Made by a program: the position numbers and the translations under genes. DNA of 64,000 nucleotides, from positions 3,817,840 to 3,881,839 of the forward strand of contig NC_019793.1 of the NCBI RefSeq assembly GCF_000317835.1, read 5' to 3'. Origin of the DNA: Deinococcus peraridilitoris DSM 19664 (GTDB lineage Bacteria > Deinococcota > Deinococci > Deinococcales > Deinococcaceae). Shown piece by piece: positions 7,791-19,491 of this stretch. The notes under the pieces are model-generated. The model was given only the letters and a program-made list of their open reading frames with translations. It searched no databases and was not told the origin of the DNA. Positions within the stretch are counted from its first letter, which is position 1. Each line of letters begins with the position of its first letter.

Positions 7791-8297
7791 ATGGCGCGCA
7801 TGTCTTCCCTCTTCTCGATTCTGCCGAGCTTCCGGTTGCCGCGCCCTCTTCGACTGCGCCCTCTTCGGCTGGCGAGTGTGCCTGGAGGGGACCTGGCGCG
7901 CGCGGCAGTCGCACTGCTCGTTTTGTCTACCGTGGGAGAAGTCCACGCCCAGCGCATCACGTTTGGCACCGTCTGGACCCTCTATCGCTACGGACAGGCC
8001 AGTCAGGAGGTCACCGTCAGCACCAGAAACGCGCCGACCCTACAGTTTGACGTGGGCCGCGCCTTGGGTCACGCGGGCTGCAACAGCTTTTCGGCCGGGT
8101 ACATCGCCCGGGGACGCGAACTCAAGATCGGGTCGCTGACTGCCTCGAAACTGTCGTGCAGTGACCAGAGGACACGAGAACTGGAGCAGTATTTCCTGCA
8201 GGCCCTCACCAACGTCAAACGGTATCAACTGAACGGCGATTTTCTGGTGCTGTTTACCGGCGACCGCGATACGCTGGTCTTCACACGTTCTCAATAA
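7791..8297 (+). CDS. Secreted META-domain protein 1
   Basis: 168 residues. A basic N-terminus and hydrophobic stretch (AAVALLVLSTVGEVHA) suggest export; the signal is unusually long if translation starts at ATG 7791, and ATG 7800 is an alternative. The mature part fits the META/HslJ family: TLQFDVGRALGHAGCNSFSAGY, then LTASKLSC and a C-terminal strand FLVLFTGDRDTLVF, motifs separated here. Two cysteines could form a disulfide. HslJ-like proteins are envelope proteins linked to stress or novobiocin tolerance in E. coli; the function here is unknown. The next gene is a paralogue. Confidence 0.75.
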   Translation: MARMSSLFSILPSFRLPRPLRLRPLRLASVPGGDLARAAVALLVLSTVGEVHAQRITFGTVWTLYRYGQASQEVTVSTRNAPTLQFDVGRALGHAGCNSFSAGYIARGRELKIGSLTASKLSCSDQRTRELEQYFLQALTNVKRYQLNGDFLVLFTGDRDTLVFTRSQ

Positions 8298-8339
8298 AAA
8301 CGACACAAGGGCGTCAGTGCGTCGTGGCAACCTGACTCA

Positions 8340-8786
8340 ATGACATTCAGAGCTTCTGGGATCCTGGTCCTCGCCTGCCTTTGTGGACACGCCGCCGCAC
8401 AGACCACCTCGTCTCCCGTGGTGCAAAACGGGAGCTGGACGCTTTACCGCAGCGGCAAAGCCGGTAATCACCACACGGTGCTGCGTCGAGGGGCCCCAAC
8501 CATCCAGTTCGACGGTGTGCAAATCCGTGGCACAACCGGCTGCAACGCCTTTAGCAGCAGCGCACAGCTGGCAGGCACGGCATCGAGCGTGGCCAAAGTC
8601 AACGGTGCGCTGCTGTCGCTTGGTCCTGTCATCGTCACCCGGCGGGCCTGCGCGAACGCCGTCGAGGGAAACCTGGAAGCAAGCTTTCTGAAGTCGCTGG
8701 GCAAGGTCAAGCGCTACGCCCGGTATCAGAATTTGCTGGTGCTGTACACCAGCGATCGCGAGAGCTTGATTTTCCGGCGCAACTGA
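8340..8786 (+). CDS. Secreted META-domain protein 2
   Basis: 148 residues with a clear signal peptide (cleavage likely after GHAAA). The body is paralogous to the preceding protein: GSWTLYRSGKAG, TIQFDGVQIRGTTGCNAFSS, a second cysteine in RRACANA and the terminal LLVLYTSDRESLIF. The two genes are 42 nt apart in the same direction and probably arose by duplication. No strong ribosome site precedes ATG 8340. Envelope role inferred from the signal peptide only. Confidence 0.75.
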   Translation: MTFRASGILVLACLCGHAAAQTTSSPVVQNGSWTLYRSGKAGNHHTVLRRGAPTIQFDGVQIRGTTGCNAFSSSAQLAGTASSVAKVNGALLSLGPVIVTRRACANAVEGNLEASFLKSLGKVKRYARYQNLLVLYTSDRESLIFRRN

Positions 8787-8812
8787 AGCCTGTTGCGCTG
8801 CGCCTCAGACAA

Positions 8813-8847
8813 GAGGGAGGGCACCGGCGTTCGCCAGTCCCCTCCCT
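8813..8847. terminator. Hairpin between convergent META gene and gltX
   Basis: GGGAGGG and CCCTCCC arms enclose a partly paired interior. No U-run is visible on either side, so it is a weak candidate. Confidence 0.3.
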
Positions 8848-8866
8848 GCGCTTCGCTGGCCGTGCG

Positions 8867-10312
8867 TCAGTTGGCCGCTTGCGCCATGGTGATGGCGCGC
8901 TCCAGCCGGGCCACTACCCGGTCTTGACCCAAGGCACTCAGCAGGTCGAACATGCCCGGGCTTTCCAGCGTCCCCGCGACGGCCGCGCGCAGCGGCTGCA
9001 TCACTTTGCCGGGCTTGAGCCCACGCGCTTCGGCCAAGGCGCGCAGCACTTCCTCGGCAGAGTCGTGGGTGAGATCAGGAGCGGCCACGAACGCCTCGCG
9101 CAGTGCGGGCAGCAGTTCCTGCCCGTCTCGCAGCAACTGCAGTGCCTTGTCCGTGTAAGCGAAGTCTTCACGCCAGAAGTATGAAGACTTGTCCCAGAAC
9201 TCGCTCAGGGTTTCGATTCGCGGCAAGAGCATCCGAACCACCGTGCGAAAGTACGCGTCGTTGTCGACCCGATGGCCGTGTGCTCTGAGATAGTGGTGCA
9301 GCCGTTCGGCGACCTCGTCCGGTGGCAGTACCTCACGCAGGTACTTGCCATTGAGCCACTTCAGCTTGGCCAGGTCGAAGACCGGCCCACCCAGACTGAC
9401 GCGCTCCCAGGTGAACTGCTCGATCATATCCTGCACGCTGAACACTTCTCGTCCATCGGGCATGGTCCAGCCCATCATGCCCAGGTAATTGAGAAGTGCC
9501 TCGGGCAGAATGCCCTGTTCGCGGTACGAATCGACGCTGGTGTCCGACTTGCGTTTGCTGAGCTTCGACTTGTCGGCATTGCGCAGCAGTGGCGTGTGGA
9601 TCCAGACGGGTTCGGTCCACTCGAGCGCACGCAGAATGTGGACATGAATTGGCGTGCTGGTCAGCCATTCCTCGGCGCGAATCACGTGCGAGACACCCAT
9701 CAGATGGTCATCTACCATCGCGGCCAGGTGGTAGGTAGGAAACCCGTCAGCCTTGAGCAGTACCTTGTCGTCGAGTTCCCGGTTGTCAAAACGCACCGCT
9801 CCACGCAGCAGGTCGTTCACGACCGTCTCACCCGCCAGGGGCACCTTCAGCCGGACGACGAAGGGCTGACCGGCGGCGGCGCGGCGCTCGGATTCCTCGG
9901 GGGCCAGCTCGCGGTCGCGCCGGTCGTAACCCCGGTAATCCTCGCCACGCTGCACGGCGGCCTGGCGCCGCGCCTCCAGCTCCTCGGGGGTGTCAAAGGC
10001 GCGGTAGGCGGCGCCACGCCTGAGCAGTTCGTTGGCGTAATGCTGGTGAAGCTCCGCGCGTAAGGACTGGGTGTAGGGGCCATGCTCGTCCTCGCGGGCC
10101 GGTGAGGCGTCGGGGGTAAGGCCCAGCCAGTCGAGCATCTCAAGGATCTTCGTCACGCTCTCGGCGCGGTAGCGCGAGCGGTCGGTGTCTTCGAGCCGCA
10201 CGATGAACTTCCCGGCGTGCTGCCGGGCATATACCAAATTGAACAAGGCTTGATAGGCGGTCCCGACATGCGGGTCACCCGTCGGACTGGGAGCAATTCG
10301 AGTTACGACCAT
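8867..10312 (-). CDS. gltX: Glutamyl-tRNA synthetase
   Basis: 481 residues; charges tRNA-Glu with glutamate. The class-I signature is APSPTGDPHVGTA (HIGH-equivalent) near the N-terminus, and KLSKRKS is the KMSKS-equivalent at mid-chain. The length is normal for a bacterial GluRS. ATG 10312 gives the family start MVVTRIAPSPTG and has TACCCT ending 7 nt upstream, so it is probably leaderless. A GntR regulator gene lies 66 nt upstream on the same strand. Discriminating or non-discriminating specificity cannot be told from sequence reading. Confidence 0.97.
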   Translation of the reverse strand: MVVTRIAPSPTGDPHVGTAYQALFNLVYARQHAGKFIVRLEDTDRSRYRAESVTKILEMLDWLGLTPDASPAREDEHGPYTQSLRAELHQHYANELLRRGAAYRAFDTPEELEARRQAAVQRGEDYRGYDRRDRELAPEESERRAAAGQPFVVRLKVPLAGETVVNDLLRGAVRFDNRELDDKVLLKADGFPTYHLAAMVDDHLMGVSHVIRAEEWLTSTPIHVHILRALEWTEPVWIHTPLLRNADKSKLSKRKSDTSVDSYREQGILPEALLNYLGMMGWTMPDGREVFSVQDMIEQFTWERVSLGGPVFDLAKLKWLNGKYLREVLPPDEVAERLHHYLRAHGHRVDNDAYFRTVVRMLLPRIETLSEFWDKSSYFWREDFAYTDKALQLLRDGQELLPALREAFVAAPDLTHDSAEEVLRALAEARGLKPGKVMQPLRAAVAGTLESPGMFDLLSALGQDRVVARLERAITMAQAAN

Positions 10313-10319
10313 GCTGTTC

Positions 10320-10325
10320 AGGGTA
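10320..10325 (-). promoter_or_regulatory. Leaderless -10 box of gltX (TACCCT)
   Basis: TACCCT ends 7 nt before ATG 10312, in the 66-bp gap after the GntR gene. It would let gltX be transcribed independently. Confidence 0.5.
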
Positions 10326-10378
10326 TCGGCAATGAGCAAGTCGCCGCAAGGAAGAACTGACGTTCTGGAGTCGGGCAT

Positions 10379-11074
10379 TCAGGGCGTGAAGCGCTCCTGG
10401 AAAGTGAAGCGGTCCGAACGGATCCAGTAATTGACGTAACTGACACGGCGCTCAGAGCTGTAGACCGTGCGGCGCATCAGGAAAGCTGCCGTGCCCAGCG
10501 GCACGCGCAACAGCTGCGCTTCCTCCTGGCGCAGATTGACCGTCTCCAGGTGCTGCTCGACTCGGGTCAGCGGAACCCTCGTCTGGCTGGCCAGCAGATC
10601 GTGCACGCTGACCGAGACCAGATCGTGTTCCAGCAGGTCAGGCAGCACCTCGGCGTCGACGTAGCGTTTCTCGATCACCACCGGATCGGTCTTGTCCGCA
10701 CGCAGGCGGTGCACGAACATCACCGGGTCACCCGGCTGCAGGTGCAGCACGGCCGCGATGTCAGGTGTCGCCAGCAGCCGTTCGGCCCGCAATACCTCGA
10801 CGCGCTTGTCGGGATGGCGCGACCAGTCGGCGAAAAGCCGCACCTGAAAGGTTCCCTGTTGGAATCGCTTGCCACTGGGGTAAGTGCCGGCGCCCTGGAC
10901 CCGGTACACGTACCCTTCGCGGTCGAGCTCATCGAGTGCCCGCCGCGCCGTCATGCGTGATACACCAAATTCCCGCGCCAGCTGAGGCTCGCTGGGAAGG
11001 GGCTCGTTCTCAGGGTACGCGCTGCTCAGCAGCCGCTCTTTGAGCGTGGCTTTGATGGCTGGGTATTTGGACAT
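10379..11074 (-). CDS. GntR-family regulator with UTRA domain
   Basis: 231 residues. The N-terminal winged helix (about 5-70) has the GntR pattern PLPSEPQLAREFGVSRMTARRAL by position, with a wing ending GAGTYPSGK. The C-terminal 150 residues are a UTRA ligand-binding domain (LLATPDIAAVLHLQPGDPV, VIEKRYVDAEVLPDL). This places it in the HutC/YvoA subfamily, whose ligands are sugars, amino sugars or histidine-pathway metabolites; the ligand is not predictable here. ATG 11074 was chosen for AAAGGAAA 6 nt upstream. A much longer frame runs on to 11443 without coding character. Confidence 0.9.
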   Translation of the reverse strand: MSKYPAIKATLKERLLSSAYPENEPLPSEPQLAREFGVSRMTARRALDELDREGYVYRVQGAGTYPSGKRFQQGTFQVRLFADWSRHPDKRVEVLRAERLLATPDIAAVLHLQPGDPVMFVHRLRADKTDPVVIEKRYVDAEVLPDLLEHDLVSVSVHDLLASQTRVPLTRVEQHLETVNLRQEEAQLLRVPLGTAAFLMRRTVYSSERRVSYVNYWIRSDRFTFQERFTP

Positions 11075-11327
11075 CGGTTTCCTTTCGATGGACGCAGGAG
11101 CAGCCTGCAGGGAGCCCCAAAGGACTGACTGGCTCACTTTAGCGGGTTTTGCGCGGCTGGCCCGTATATCAGCCTCGGCGTGGCACGCTCTGGAGCTGGC
11201 GTGTCTGCATGCTCTCCTGAGGTCTTGCTTCAGCAGTGAGGATCTATTTCCGATCGCAATATATGAGCATCTGTTGAGGTTGAGGGCGTTCATGCACCGC
11301 GCGACGAAGCTGCAGCGGGGCGTCGCG

Positions 11328-11487
11328 GCAATGCTCGAGTACTTCGTGGATGGAATGGACTGTCCGTCGTATGTTCGGAAGATCGAGGGGCACCTGATGG
11401 CACGCCGGGCGTGTCCAACCCGCACGCCAACCTGCCGACTCAAGCGCTCGAGATGACCCGGGCCGCTGCTGTATAGCTTCTATACGC
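11328..11487 (+). pseudogene. HMA-domain remnant of a heavy-metal P-type ATPase
   Basis: One frame reads EYFVDGMDCPSYVRKIEGHL, the alpha-1/beta-1 part of a heavy-metal-associated domain with the second metal cysteine changed to tyrosine (GMDCPSY). After a frame change near 11398 the sequence continues TPGVSNPHANLPTQALEMT, the next strands of the same domain. The body of the ATPase is absent. This is a decayed N-terminal fragment of a zinc/cadmium/copper-exporting ATPase. Confidence 0.6.
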
Positions 11488-11837
11488 CACAAACAGACGC
11501 GCGCTGGCAGGCAAAGCCGTCTCGGTAGCGATCAGCGACATTCAGCACACAGTCGGCTCAGCACAGTACGCCGCCTGGACAGCTCCCGAAGCCGAGCAGC
11601 ACCGGCTTGTGACCTCGCGCAAGGCGGGCGGACGGTCCGTTACCGTCGTGCGGACCACCGGACCACCAGGTCACGCTCCTGATCAGCAACGCCCTGGAAC
11701 ACGTCTTGGAGCGCTGACGCCCGGCGGCCGTGGGTCTGAGGCTCTCCGGTTCAAGCAGTACCAATGAAGGGCAGCAATGAAGGGCTGCACAGCAAATTTT
11801 CAGCGCACGCTGCGCATCCGGCGCCCAGAATGCCTGC
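11488..11837. other. Apparently gene-free segment
   Basis: No frame here shows a credible start, ribosome site or recognisable motif. Short stretches read as protein-like in different frames (for example LLISNALEHVLER near 11675), which suggests decayed coding DNA like the HMA remnant next to it. Confidence 0.4.
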
Positions 11838-12092
11838 ATGAACCCGTCAGAGCGACCCGAAGTGCGACCAGAAGCCGACGAGCGCAGCTCCGGCCTCAGC
11901 AAGACACCAGACGACCACGAAGGTCGCCATCAGCACGAAGATGGCGGCGTGCTGGACGCGGTACTGAACACTGATACCGAAAGCCTGAGGCCCTCATCGG
12001 AGGACGAGGCGCGTCCAACCACGCACCGCGAACCGGATGAGCTGGGTCGGCTGGACCCGAAGGTGGATCCGATGAGCAGCGACAACCGCTGA
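11838..12092 (+). CDS. Small acidic hydrophilic protein, hypothetical
   Basis: 84 residues rich in Asp, Glu, Arg, Ser and Pro, with no hydrophobic core. Compositionally it looks disordered (ERPEVRPEADERSS, EDEARPTTHREPDELG). No clear ribosome site precedes ATG 11838. It lies in a degraded region, so it may be a spurious frame; against that, the composition resembles small disordered proteins common in this genus (compare 30572-30814). No function can be assigned. Confidence 0.4.
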   Translation: MNPSERPEVRPEADERSSGLSKTPDDHEGRHQHEDGGVLDAVLNTDTESLRPSSEDEARPTTHREPDELGRLDPKVDPMSSDNR

Positions 12093-12112
12093 GCAGCAGG
12101 GCACCTGCCGCG

Positions 12113-12418
12113 TCAGAGCGGCAGGACGTACACCTCGTCACCGTCAAGTTCGGTTCGGTAGATCTGCACGGCCTTGACGGCAGGCAGCACCTTGGCCTTG
12201 CCCGTCGAAAGTTCGAACTTCGCACCGTGCTTCTCGCAGCTGATCCGGCCCATACTGACATCGCCGCCGAGCAGCGGGTAATCCTTGTGGGAACAGTTGT
12301 TGCGCAGGGCGTAATACTGCCCCTCAAAATTCACGACAACGACACTCACGCCGCTCACCTCCACGGCCACCTGTGAGCCTTCGGGCAGCTCCGCGACTTT
12401 TCCTGCCAACACACGCAT
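12113..12418 (-). CDS. Rieske-type [2Fe-2S] ferredoxin
   Basis: 101 residues, a single Rieske domain of the BphF/NirD-small type. The two cluster ligand pairs are present: C-S-H in NCSHKDYP and C-E-K-H in [10 protein letters not shown], with the usual spacing. Start ATG 12418 has TAGACT ending 7 nt upstream. It follows the sufCBD operon on the same strand, but a strong terminator (12480-12511) separates them. It is therefore physically linked yet separately transcribed. It could donate electrons to Fe-S assembly or to an unlinked oxygenase; the context favours the first only weakly. Confidence 0.9.
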   Translation of the reverse strand: MRVLAGKVAELPEGSQVAVEVSGVSVVVVNFEGQYYALRNNCSHKDYPLLGGDVSMGRISCEKHGAKFELSTGKAKVLPAVKAVQIYRTELDGDEVYVLPL

Positions 12419-12425
12419 GACAGGC

Positions 12426-12431
12426 AGTCTA
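12426..12431 (-). promoter_or_regulatory. Leaderless -10 box of the Rieske gene (TAGACT)
   Basis: TAGACT ends 7 nt before ATG 12418 and lies downstream of the suf terminator. Confidence 0.55.
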
Positions 12432-12479
12432 CGGCAATCCGGGCCGCTCGGCGCGGCCAGCAGCCTGTTTCTCCCGATG

Positions 12480-12511
12480 AAAAAAGCCGGTCGGCGCATA
12501 CGCCGACCGGC
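12480..12511 (-). terminator. Rho-independent terminator of sufCBD
   Basis: A perfect 11-bp stem (GCCGGTCGGCG / CGCCGACCGGC, 4-nt loop) is followed on the minus strand by six U. It lies 14 nt after the sufD stop. Confidence 0.9.
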
Positions 12512-12525
12512 CTGCAAGAAAAGGG

Positions 12526-13896
<1,371 letters not shown>

Positions 13897-13955
13897 GGTC
13901 CCTCCAAGACAGACTTCCGGGGGAGGGCAAATTGCCCTCCCCCATCCGGCGGCGT

Positions 13956-15374
<1,419 letters not shown>

Positions 15375-15410
15375 GGTCGCTCCGGGGTTGTTGAGAGGAC
15401 GGGGACGTGA

Positions 15411-16166
<756 letters not shown>

Positions 16167-16267
16167 GGGTACTCCTTTGGGTTGCTGATGGTCTTGCTCG
16201 ACAAAAGCCTCAGGCACGGTTCGGCCCTGTTGAGTCGGCCTTATTGAGAGCCATTCCTAGTAAGCCT

Positions 16268-16296
16268 ATTCTACTCGTACAGGCTGGTAAAGTCGA
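16268..16296 (-). promoter_or_regulatory. sufCBD promoter
   Basis: On the minus strand: -35 TCGACT (16291-16296), a 17-nt spacer, -10 TAGAAT (16268-16273). This would start transcription about 95 nt before sufC. No competing promoter of equal quality was seen in the gap. Confidence 0.5.
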
Positions 16297-16308
16297 GTAT
16301 TCTACTCG
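16277..16308. promoter_or_regulatory. Putative Rrf2/IscR-type operator at suf promoter
   Basis: Two signals overlap. A perfect palindrome CGAGTA-TTC-TACTCG lies at 16294-16308, and its right arm context TATTCTACTCG is repeated at 16267-16277. The minus-strand segment 16300-16277 begins ATACTCGACT and ends AGCCTGTAC, close to the IscR type-1 site pattern (ATA..YGACT....AGTC...TAT), though the right half is imperfect. Overlap with the -35/-10 region fits repression of suf by an Fe-S-sensing Rrf2 protein. The regulator is not encoded in this window. Confidence 0.45.
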
Positions 16309-16483
16309 GATTTCGACAATCGGCAATGCAAGGTCCGAACTGCCTTCTATTTACCTTCTATCATGACCGAAAAGCACCTGAGGCAAGCCCCGATCTTCCG
16401 GCAACAGAAGATCGAAGACCGCCCGGCGCGGTTCTCATGGCAGGTCAGCCGACTCACATGTTTTCCGGAGGAAACCTTCACTC

Positions 16484-17227
16484 GTGTCATTGCTGGCTGT
16501 GCTAACCGTGTGGGAGATGAATATCTTCGACCTGCTGCGCGCCGCCGGGCCTCTCCTCTGGGTACTGGTGGCCCTCTCGCTGTTCGTGGTGTACCTGGTT
16601 GCAGTGCGCGCTCAAGTGCTTCGCAAGCTCGCCAGCGATCCGACGCTCACCTTCACACGTGTCCACGCCGCCCTGATGCAGCAAGACCTGCCGGGCGCAG
16701 CGCGTGAAGCAGCGCGGCTGGCCACCCCGGCCGGGAACATCCTGCGGGCCGGGGTCGACCGCGCTCCAGCCGGGCAGGAAGCCGCGATCTCGGCCATGAA
16801 CGAGGCCATGCTGCTCGAAGACCAGCGGTTGTACAACGGTCTGAGCACCCTGGGCACGATCGCGCAGATCGCACCCCTGTTGGGCCTGCTCGGCACGGTG
16901 TTCGGTATGGTGCGCTCGTTTCTGGTGTTCTCCAGCGCCGCCAATCCCACGCCCGCGCAGCTCTCGACGGGCATCAGCGAAGCCCTGATCAACACCGCCG
17001 GTGGTCTGGTGGTCGCCATCATCGCGTATTTCGCCCGCAACGCCCTGCGCAGCCGCGCCGACCGGATCGCACTGCACGCCGAGCGGGCCCGGGAAGTCCT
17101 CCCTGCCTGGCTGACCGAAATGCGCTTGCGCCAGCAAGGTGTCCTGACCGGTACCCCACTCGTGATGTACGAATTCGACGCCAACGCCCCTGTCAAGAGC
17201 ATCAGCGAGGCACCTGCGCGTGCGTAA
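16484..17227 (+). CDS. TolQ/ExbB/MotA-family proton channel subunit
   Basis: 247 residues with three membrane segments: about 18-38 (GPLLWVLVALSLFVVYLVA), about 125-150 (IAQIAPLLGLLGTVFGM) and about 165-185 (NTAGGLVVAIIAYF), as in TolQ/ExbB. The conserved LLGLLGTVFGMVRSF and TGISEALINTAGGL blocks are present. It forms the proton-driven motor with the TolR-like protein next door. GTG 16484 is preferred because GGAGGAAA precedes it; the internal ATG 16517 has no properly spaced site. First gene of a tolQ-tolR-tonB-like operon. Confidence 0.9.
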   Translation: MSLLAVLTVWEMNIFDLLRAAGPLLWVLVALSLFVVYLVAVRAQVLRKLASDPTLTFTRVHAALMQQDLPGAAREAARLATPAGNILRAGVDRAPAGQEAAISAMNEAMLLEDQRLYNGLSTLGTIAQIAPLLGLLGTVFGMVRSFLVFSSAANPTPAQLSTGISEALINTAGGLVVAIIAYFARNALRSRADRIALHAERAREVLPAWLTEMRLRQQGVLTGTPLVMYEFDANAPVKSISEAPARA

Positions 17228-17627
17228 ACCACTTCGCCGCTATCGAGAAGCGGACGCAGTGACCTTCGATTTCGCTCCGATGGTCGACATCGTGCTGCTG
17301 CTGGTCATCTTCTTCATGCTGACCAGCAACTTCAACGCTCGTGACAACGCCCTGCCGCTCGACCTGCCGCGTGCCAGTTCCGCTGTGCGCGACAGTGCTG
17401 CCGTGCCCACCGTCAGCGTCGACCGCAGCGGCCAGATTTTCCTTGAGGGCCGCAAGGTCGCGCTGACCGAGCTCGAAGCGGCCCTGAAACCGCTCGCAAC
17501 CCGCTCGGGTGGCGTGGTCGCCCTGCGCGCCGACGAGCGTGGCAACTACGGCACGGTGGTCGGCGTCATCGACGCCATCAAACGCGCGGGAGGTGAACGG
17601 CTTGCGCTCGGTACCCGCAGCCAGTAA
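17220..17627 (+). CDS. TolR/ExbD-family protein
   Basis: 135 residues. One N-terminal membrane helix carries the essential proton-carrying aspartate in PMVDIVLLLVIFFML (Asp23), followed by a periplasmic TolR-like domain. It starts at GTG 17220 and overlaps the previous gene by 8 nt, implying translational coupling. With the TolQ-like protein it should form the proton-motive-force motor for the large protein encoded next. Confidence 0.92.
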   Translation: MRKPLRRYREADAVTFDFAPMVDIVLLLVIFFMLTSNFNARDNALPLDLPRASSAVRDSAAVPTVSVDRSGQIFLEGRKVALTELEAALKPLATRSGGVVALRADERGNYGTVVGVIDAIKRAGGERLALGTRSQ

Positions 17628-19407
17628 ACACCTCGAAGGAGGAACCGAGCGGCGGCGCGCCCTGCTGGTGACCGTCGCACTGCACGGCGCATTTCTGCTC
17701 GGCCTGGCCGCCCTGCAGGTGCGGCCCTCACCGCACGACGAAGCGCTGACCATCGACTTTTCCGAAGTGCCCATCGAGGTGGTGACCCTGGCGCCCGAGC
17801 CGCGGGCGCCCATCAGCCCACCGCGCCCGCCGGTGGAGGAACGCAGCACCCCCAGCGCGCCGATCTCGCCGCCCACGCCTCCCCCACCAGCCCCCCGTGT
17901 CACGCCCGCACCCACGCCGCCTCCCATACCGCAGCCCGCTCCAAGGACACAACCGCAACCCCCACCGCCCCCCGCGCCCGCCCCGCGCCCGGAGCCTCCG
18001 CCACGCACGGCAACTCCCCCTGCACCGGCGCAACAGCGCGCACCCACCCCGAGCGCGCCCACTCCCGCCCCAGCGCGCGCCACACCGCCCGCTCGCGTGA
18101 CACCCGCGCCAACTCGCAACATCGAGCAGTTGCCCAGCCGCGCGCAGGCCGACCTGGCCCAGGCTGAGGCAGCCCGCGCTCCCGGTGTCACGCCAGCTGA
18201 GGCCGGAGGTTCGCCCCGACAGGCCGAAAGCGCTCCGGAGTCCCTGCCGGCGCCCACGCGCAACGCCCAGCCCGCACCGCCCGTGGAAAACCCACGGCCG
18301 GAAGCCACGCCCACAGAAACCAGACCGGCAGACCCGGCGCCATCCGAAAGCGCCCCGGAACCTTCACGCAGCACTGTGCCGCCCGTTGGGGGGGAGCCGA
18401 CTGCACCACGGGCCGCCGAAACCCCCAGCACGCCCGAAGTCCTCGCCCGACCCGTCGAGCCGTCAACGGGCGTGCTCGCCGAACAGGGGCGCACGACTCC
18501 GGTTCCTCAGGCAGCGGCTCCAGAAACGCCGCGAAGCGCAGACGCCGCTGCGCCCGAAGCGACCTCCAGCTTTCCACCCCGCGCGAGCCTGCCGGAGAGC
18601 AGCCCGGAGCCGGCGCGCCCGGGGCCCTCCTTTGGAGGCAGCGAGCCGGCACGTCCACCGGCCTCGCCACCCAGCGCCGCGGCGGCCCAGACTCCGCCGG
18701 CGGCCAGTGAGCCGGGCGCCGGCAGCGGGAGCGGCCTGGAGCGGAGCCCGAGCCAGGGCGTGCCCAGCGCGCCCGAAAACACCACCTTCGGACGAACGCC
18801 GACAGAGAGTCCGGTCACGGCGGAGGGCGGCGCGCCACGAGGGTCGGTGCCGCCTCGCAACACGCCTCCTTCCGTCGCCCAGTCGGGCGAGGGCGCGCGT
18901 TCCGGCGCGCCCGCCGCGCCCGCAGAAGCAGGCTCAGGAAACCCCGCACCACGCGGCGCGACGAACGGCAGTCCGGCAGGTGGAGGTGCCGCCGGCCCGG
19001 GAGGCGAGCAGGCCCGTGGAGGCACGGGCGAAGCGGGCACAGGACAGGAAGTCCAGCCTTTTTTGTGCACGGTCGCCGTGGACGTGCGGAGCGCGGGCGC
19101 CCGCTTCGAGCGGGCCATGTCCTCGTACGTCCTTGACGAAGCCGGACGACAGCTCTGGCCCGATCCGGCACTCATTCGCAATGTCTCTTCACAGCTTGTA
19201 AACGAAGGGGGACTTCAGCAGTACGTGCGCGGAGACAGTGGACTCAGTGCCTATAAAAACCTGACCGTGGTGCGGGCCGCAAGGGTGCAGCCACCGCGTG
19301 GCTCATCGCAGGCCCAGTACAACGCCGACGCCGTCCTGAATGCGGCGGAGGCAGAGAAGTTCCGCGCGGCCGGACAGGCCTGCCGCGTCGTGTACGTGTT
19401 GCCGTGA
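17602..19407 (+). CDS. Proline-rich TonB/TolA-like envelope protein
   Basis: 601 residues. One N-terminal membrane anchor (about 20-38, LLVTVALHGAFLLGLAAL) is followed by a Pro/Ala-rich region of roughly 420 residues with X-Pro repeats that could span the periplasm, then a folded-looking C-terminal domain (about 481-601) with one cysteine near each end (Cys489, Cys594). The topology matches TonB or TolA, but the C-terminal domain lacks recognisable TonB motifs such as a YP pair. TTG 17602 was chosen since GGAGGTGA ends 5 nt upstream. It overlaps the TolR-like gene by 26 nt. Its outer-membrane partner is unknown. Confidence 0.75.
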   Translation: MRSVPAASKHLEGGTERRRALLVTVALHGAFLLGLAALQVRPSPHDEALTIDFSEVPIEVVTLAPEPRAPISPPRPPVEERSTPSAPISPPTPPPPAPRVTPAPTPPPIPQPAPRTQPQPPPPPAPAPRPEPPPRTATPPAPAQQRAPTPSAPTPAPARATPPARVTPAPTRNIEQLPSRAQADLAQAEAARAPGVTPAEAGGSPRQAESAPESLPAPTRNAQPAPPVENPRPEATPTETRPADPAPSESAPEPSRSTVPPVGGEPTAPRAAETPSTPEVLARPVEPSTGVLAEQGRTTPVPQAAAPETPRSADAAAPEATSSFPPRASLPESSPEPARPGPSFGGSEPARPPASPPSAAAAQTPPAASEPGAGSGSGLERSPSQGVPSAPENTTFGRTPTESPVTAEGGAPRGSVPPRNTPPSVAQSGEGARSGAPAAPAEAGSGNPAPRGATNGSPAGGGAAGPGGEQARGGTGEAGTGQEVQPFLCTVAVDVRSAGARFERAMSSYVLDEAGRQLWPDPALIRNVSSQLVNEGGLQQYVRGDSGLSAYKNLTVVRAARVQPPRGSSQAQYNADAVLNAAEAEKFRAAGQACRVVYVLP

Positions 19408-19491
19408 CCTGCGCAGCGTCATGTCCAGGTCAGTCTCAAAGCGCACAATTCAGGCGAAGCAGCCACGAATATTTCGAAAGGACCTTACTTC

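Noticed and set aside
11558..11902. 114-residue minus-strand frame in the degraded region
   Set aside because: No ribosome site, no motif, and it overlaps remnants readable on the plus strand.
17202..18494. 430-residue minus-strand frame rich in Gly, Ala and Arg
   Set aside because: It is the complement of the proline-rich coding region of the TonB-like gene; its composition simply mirrors Pro codons.
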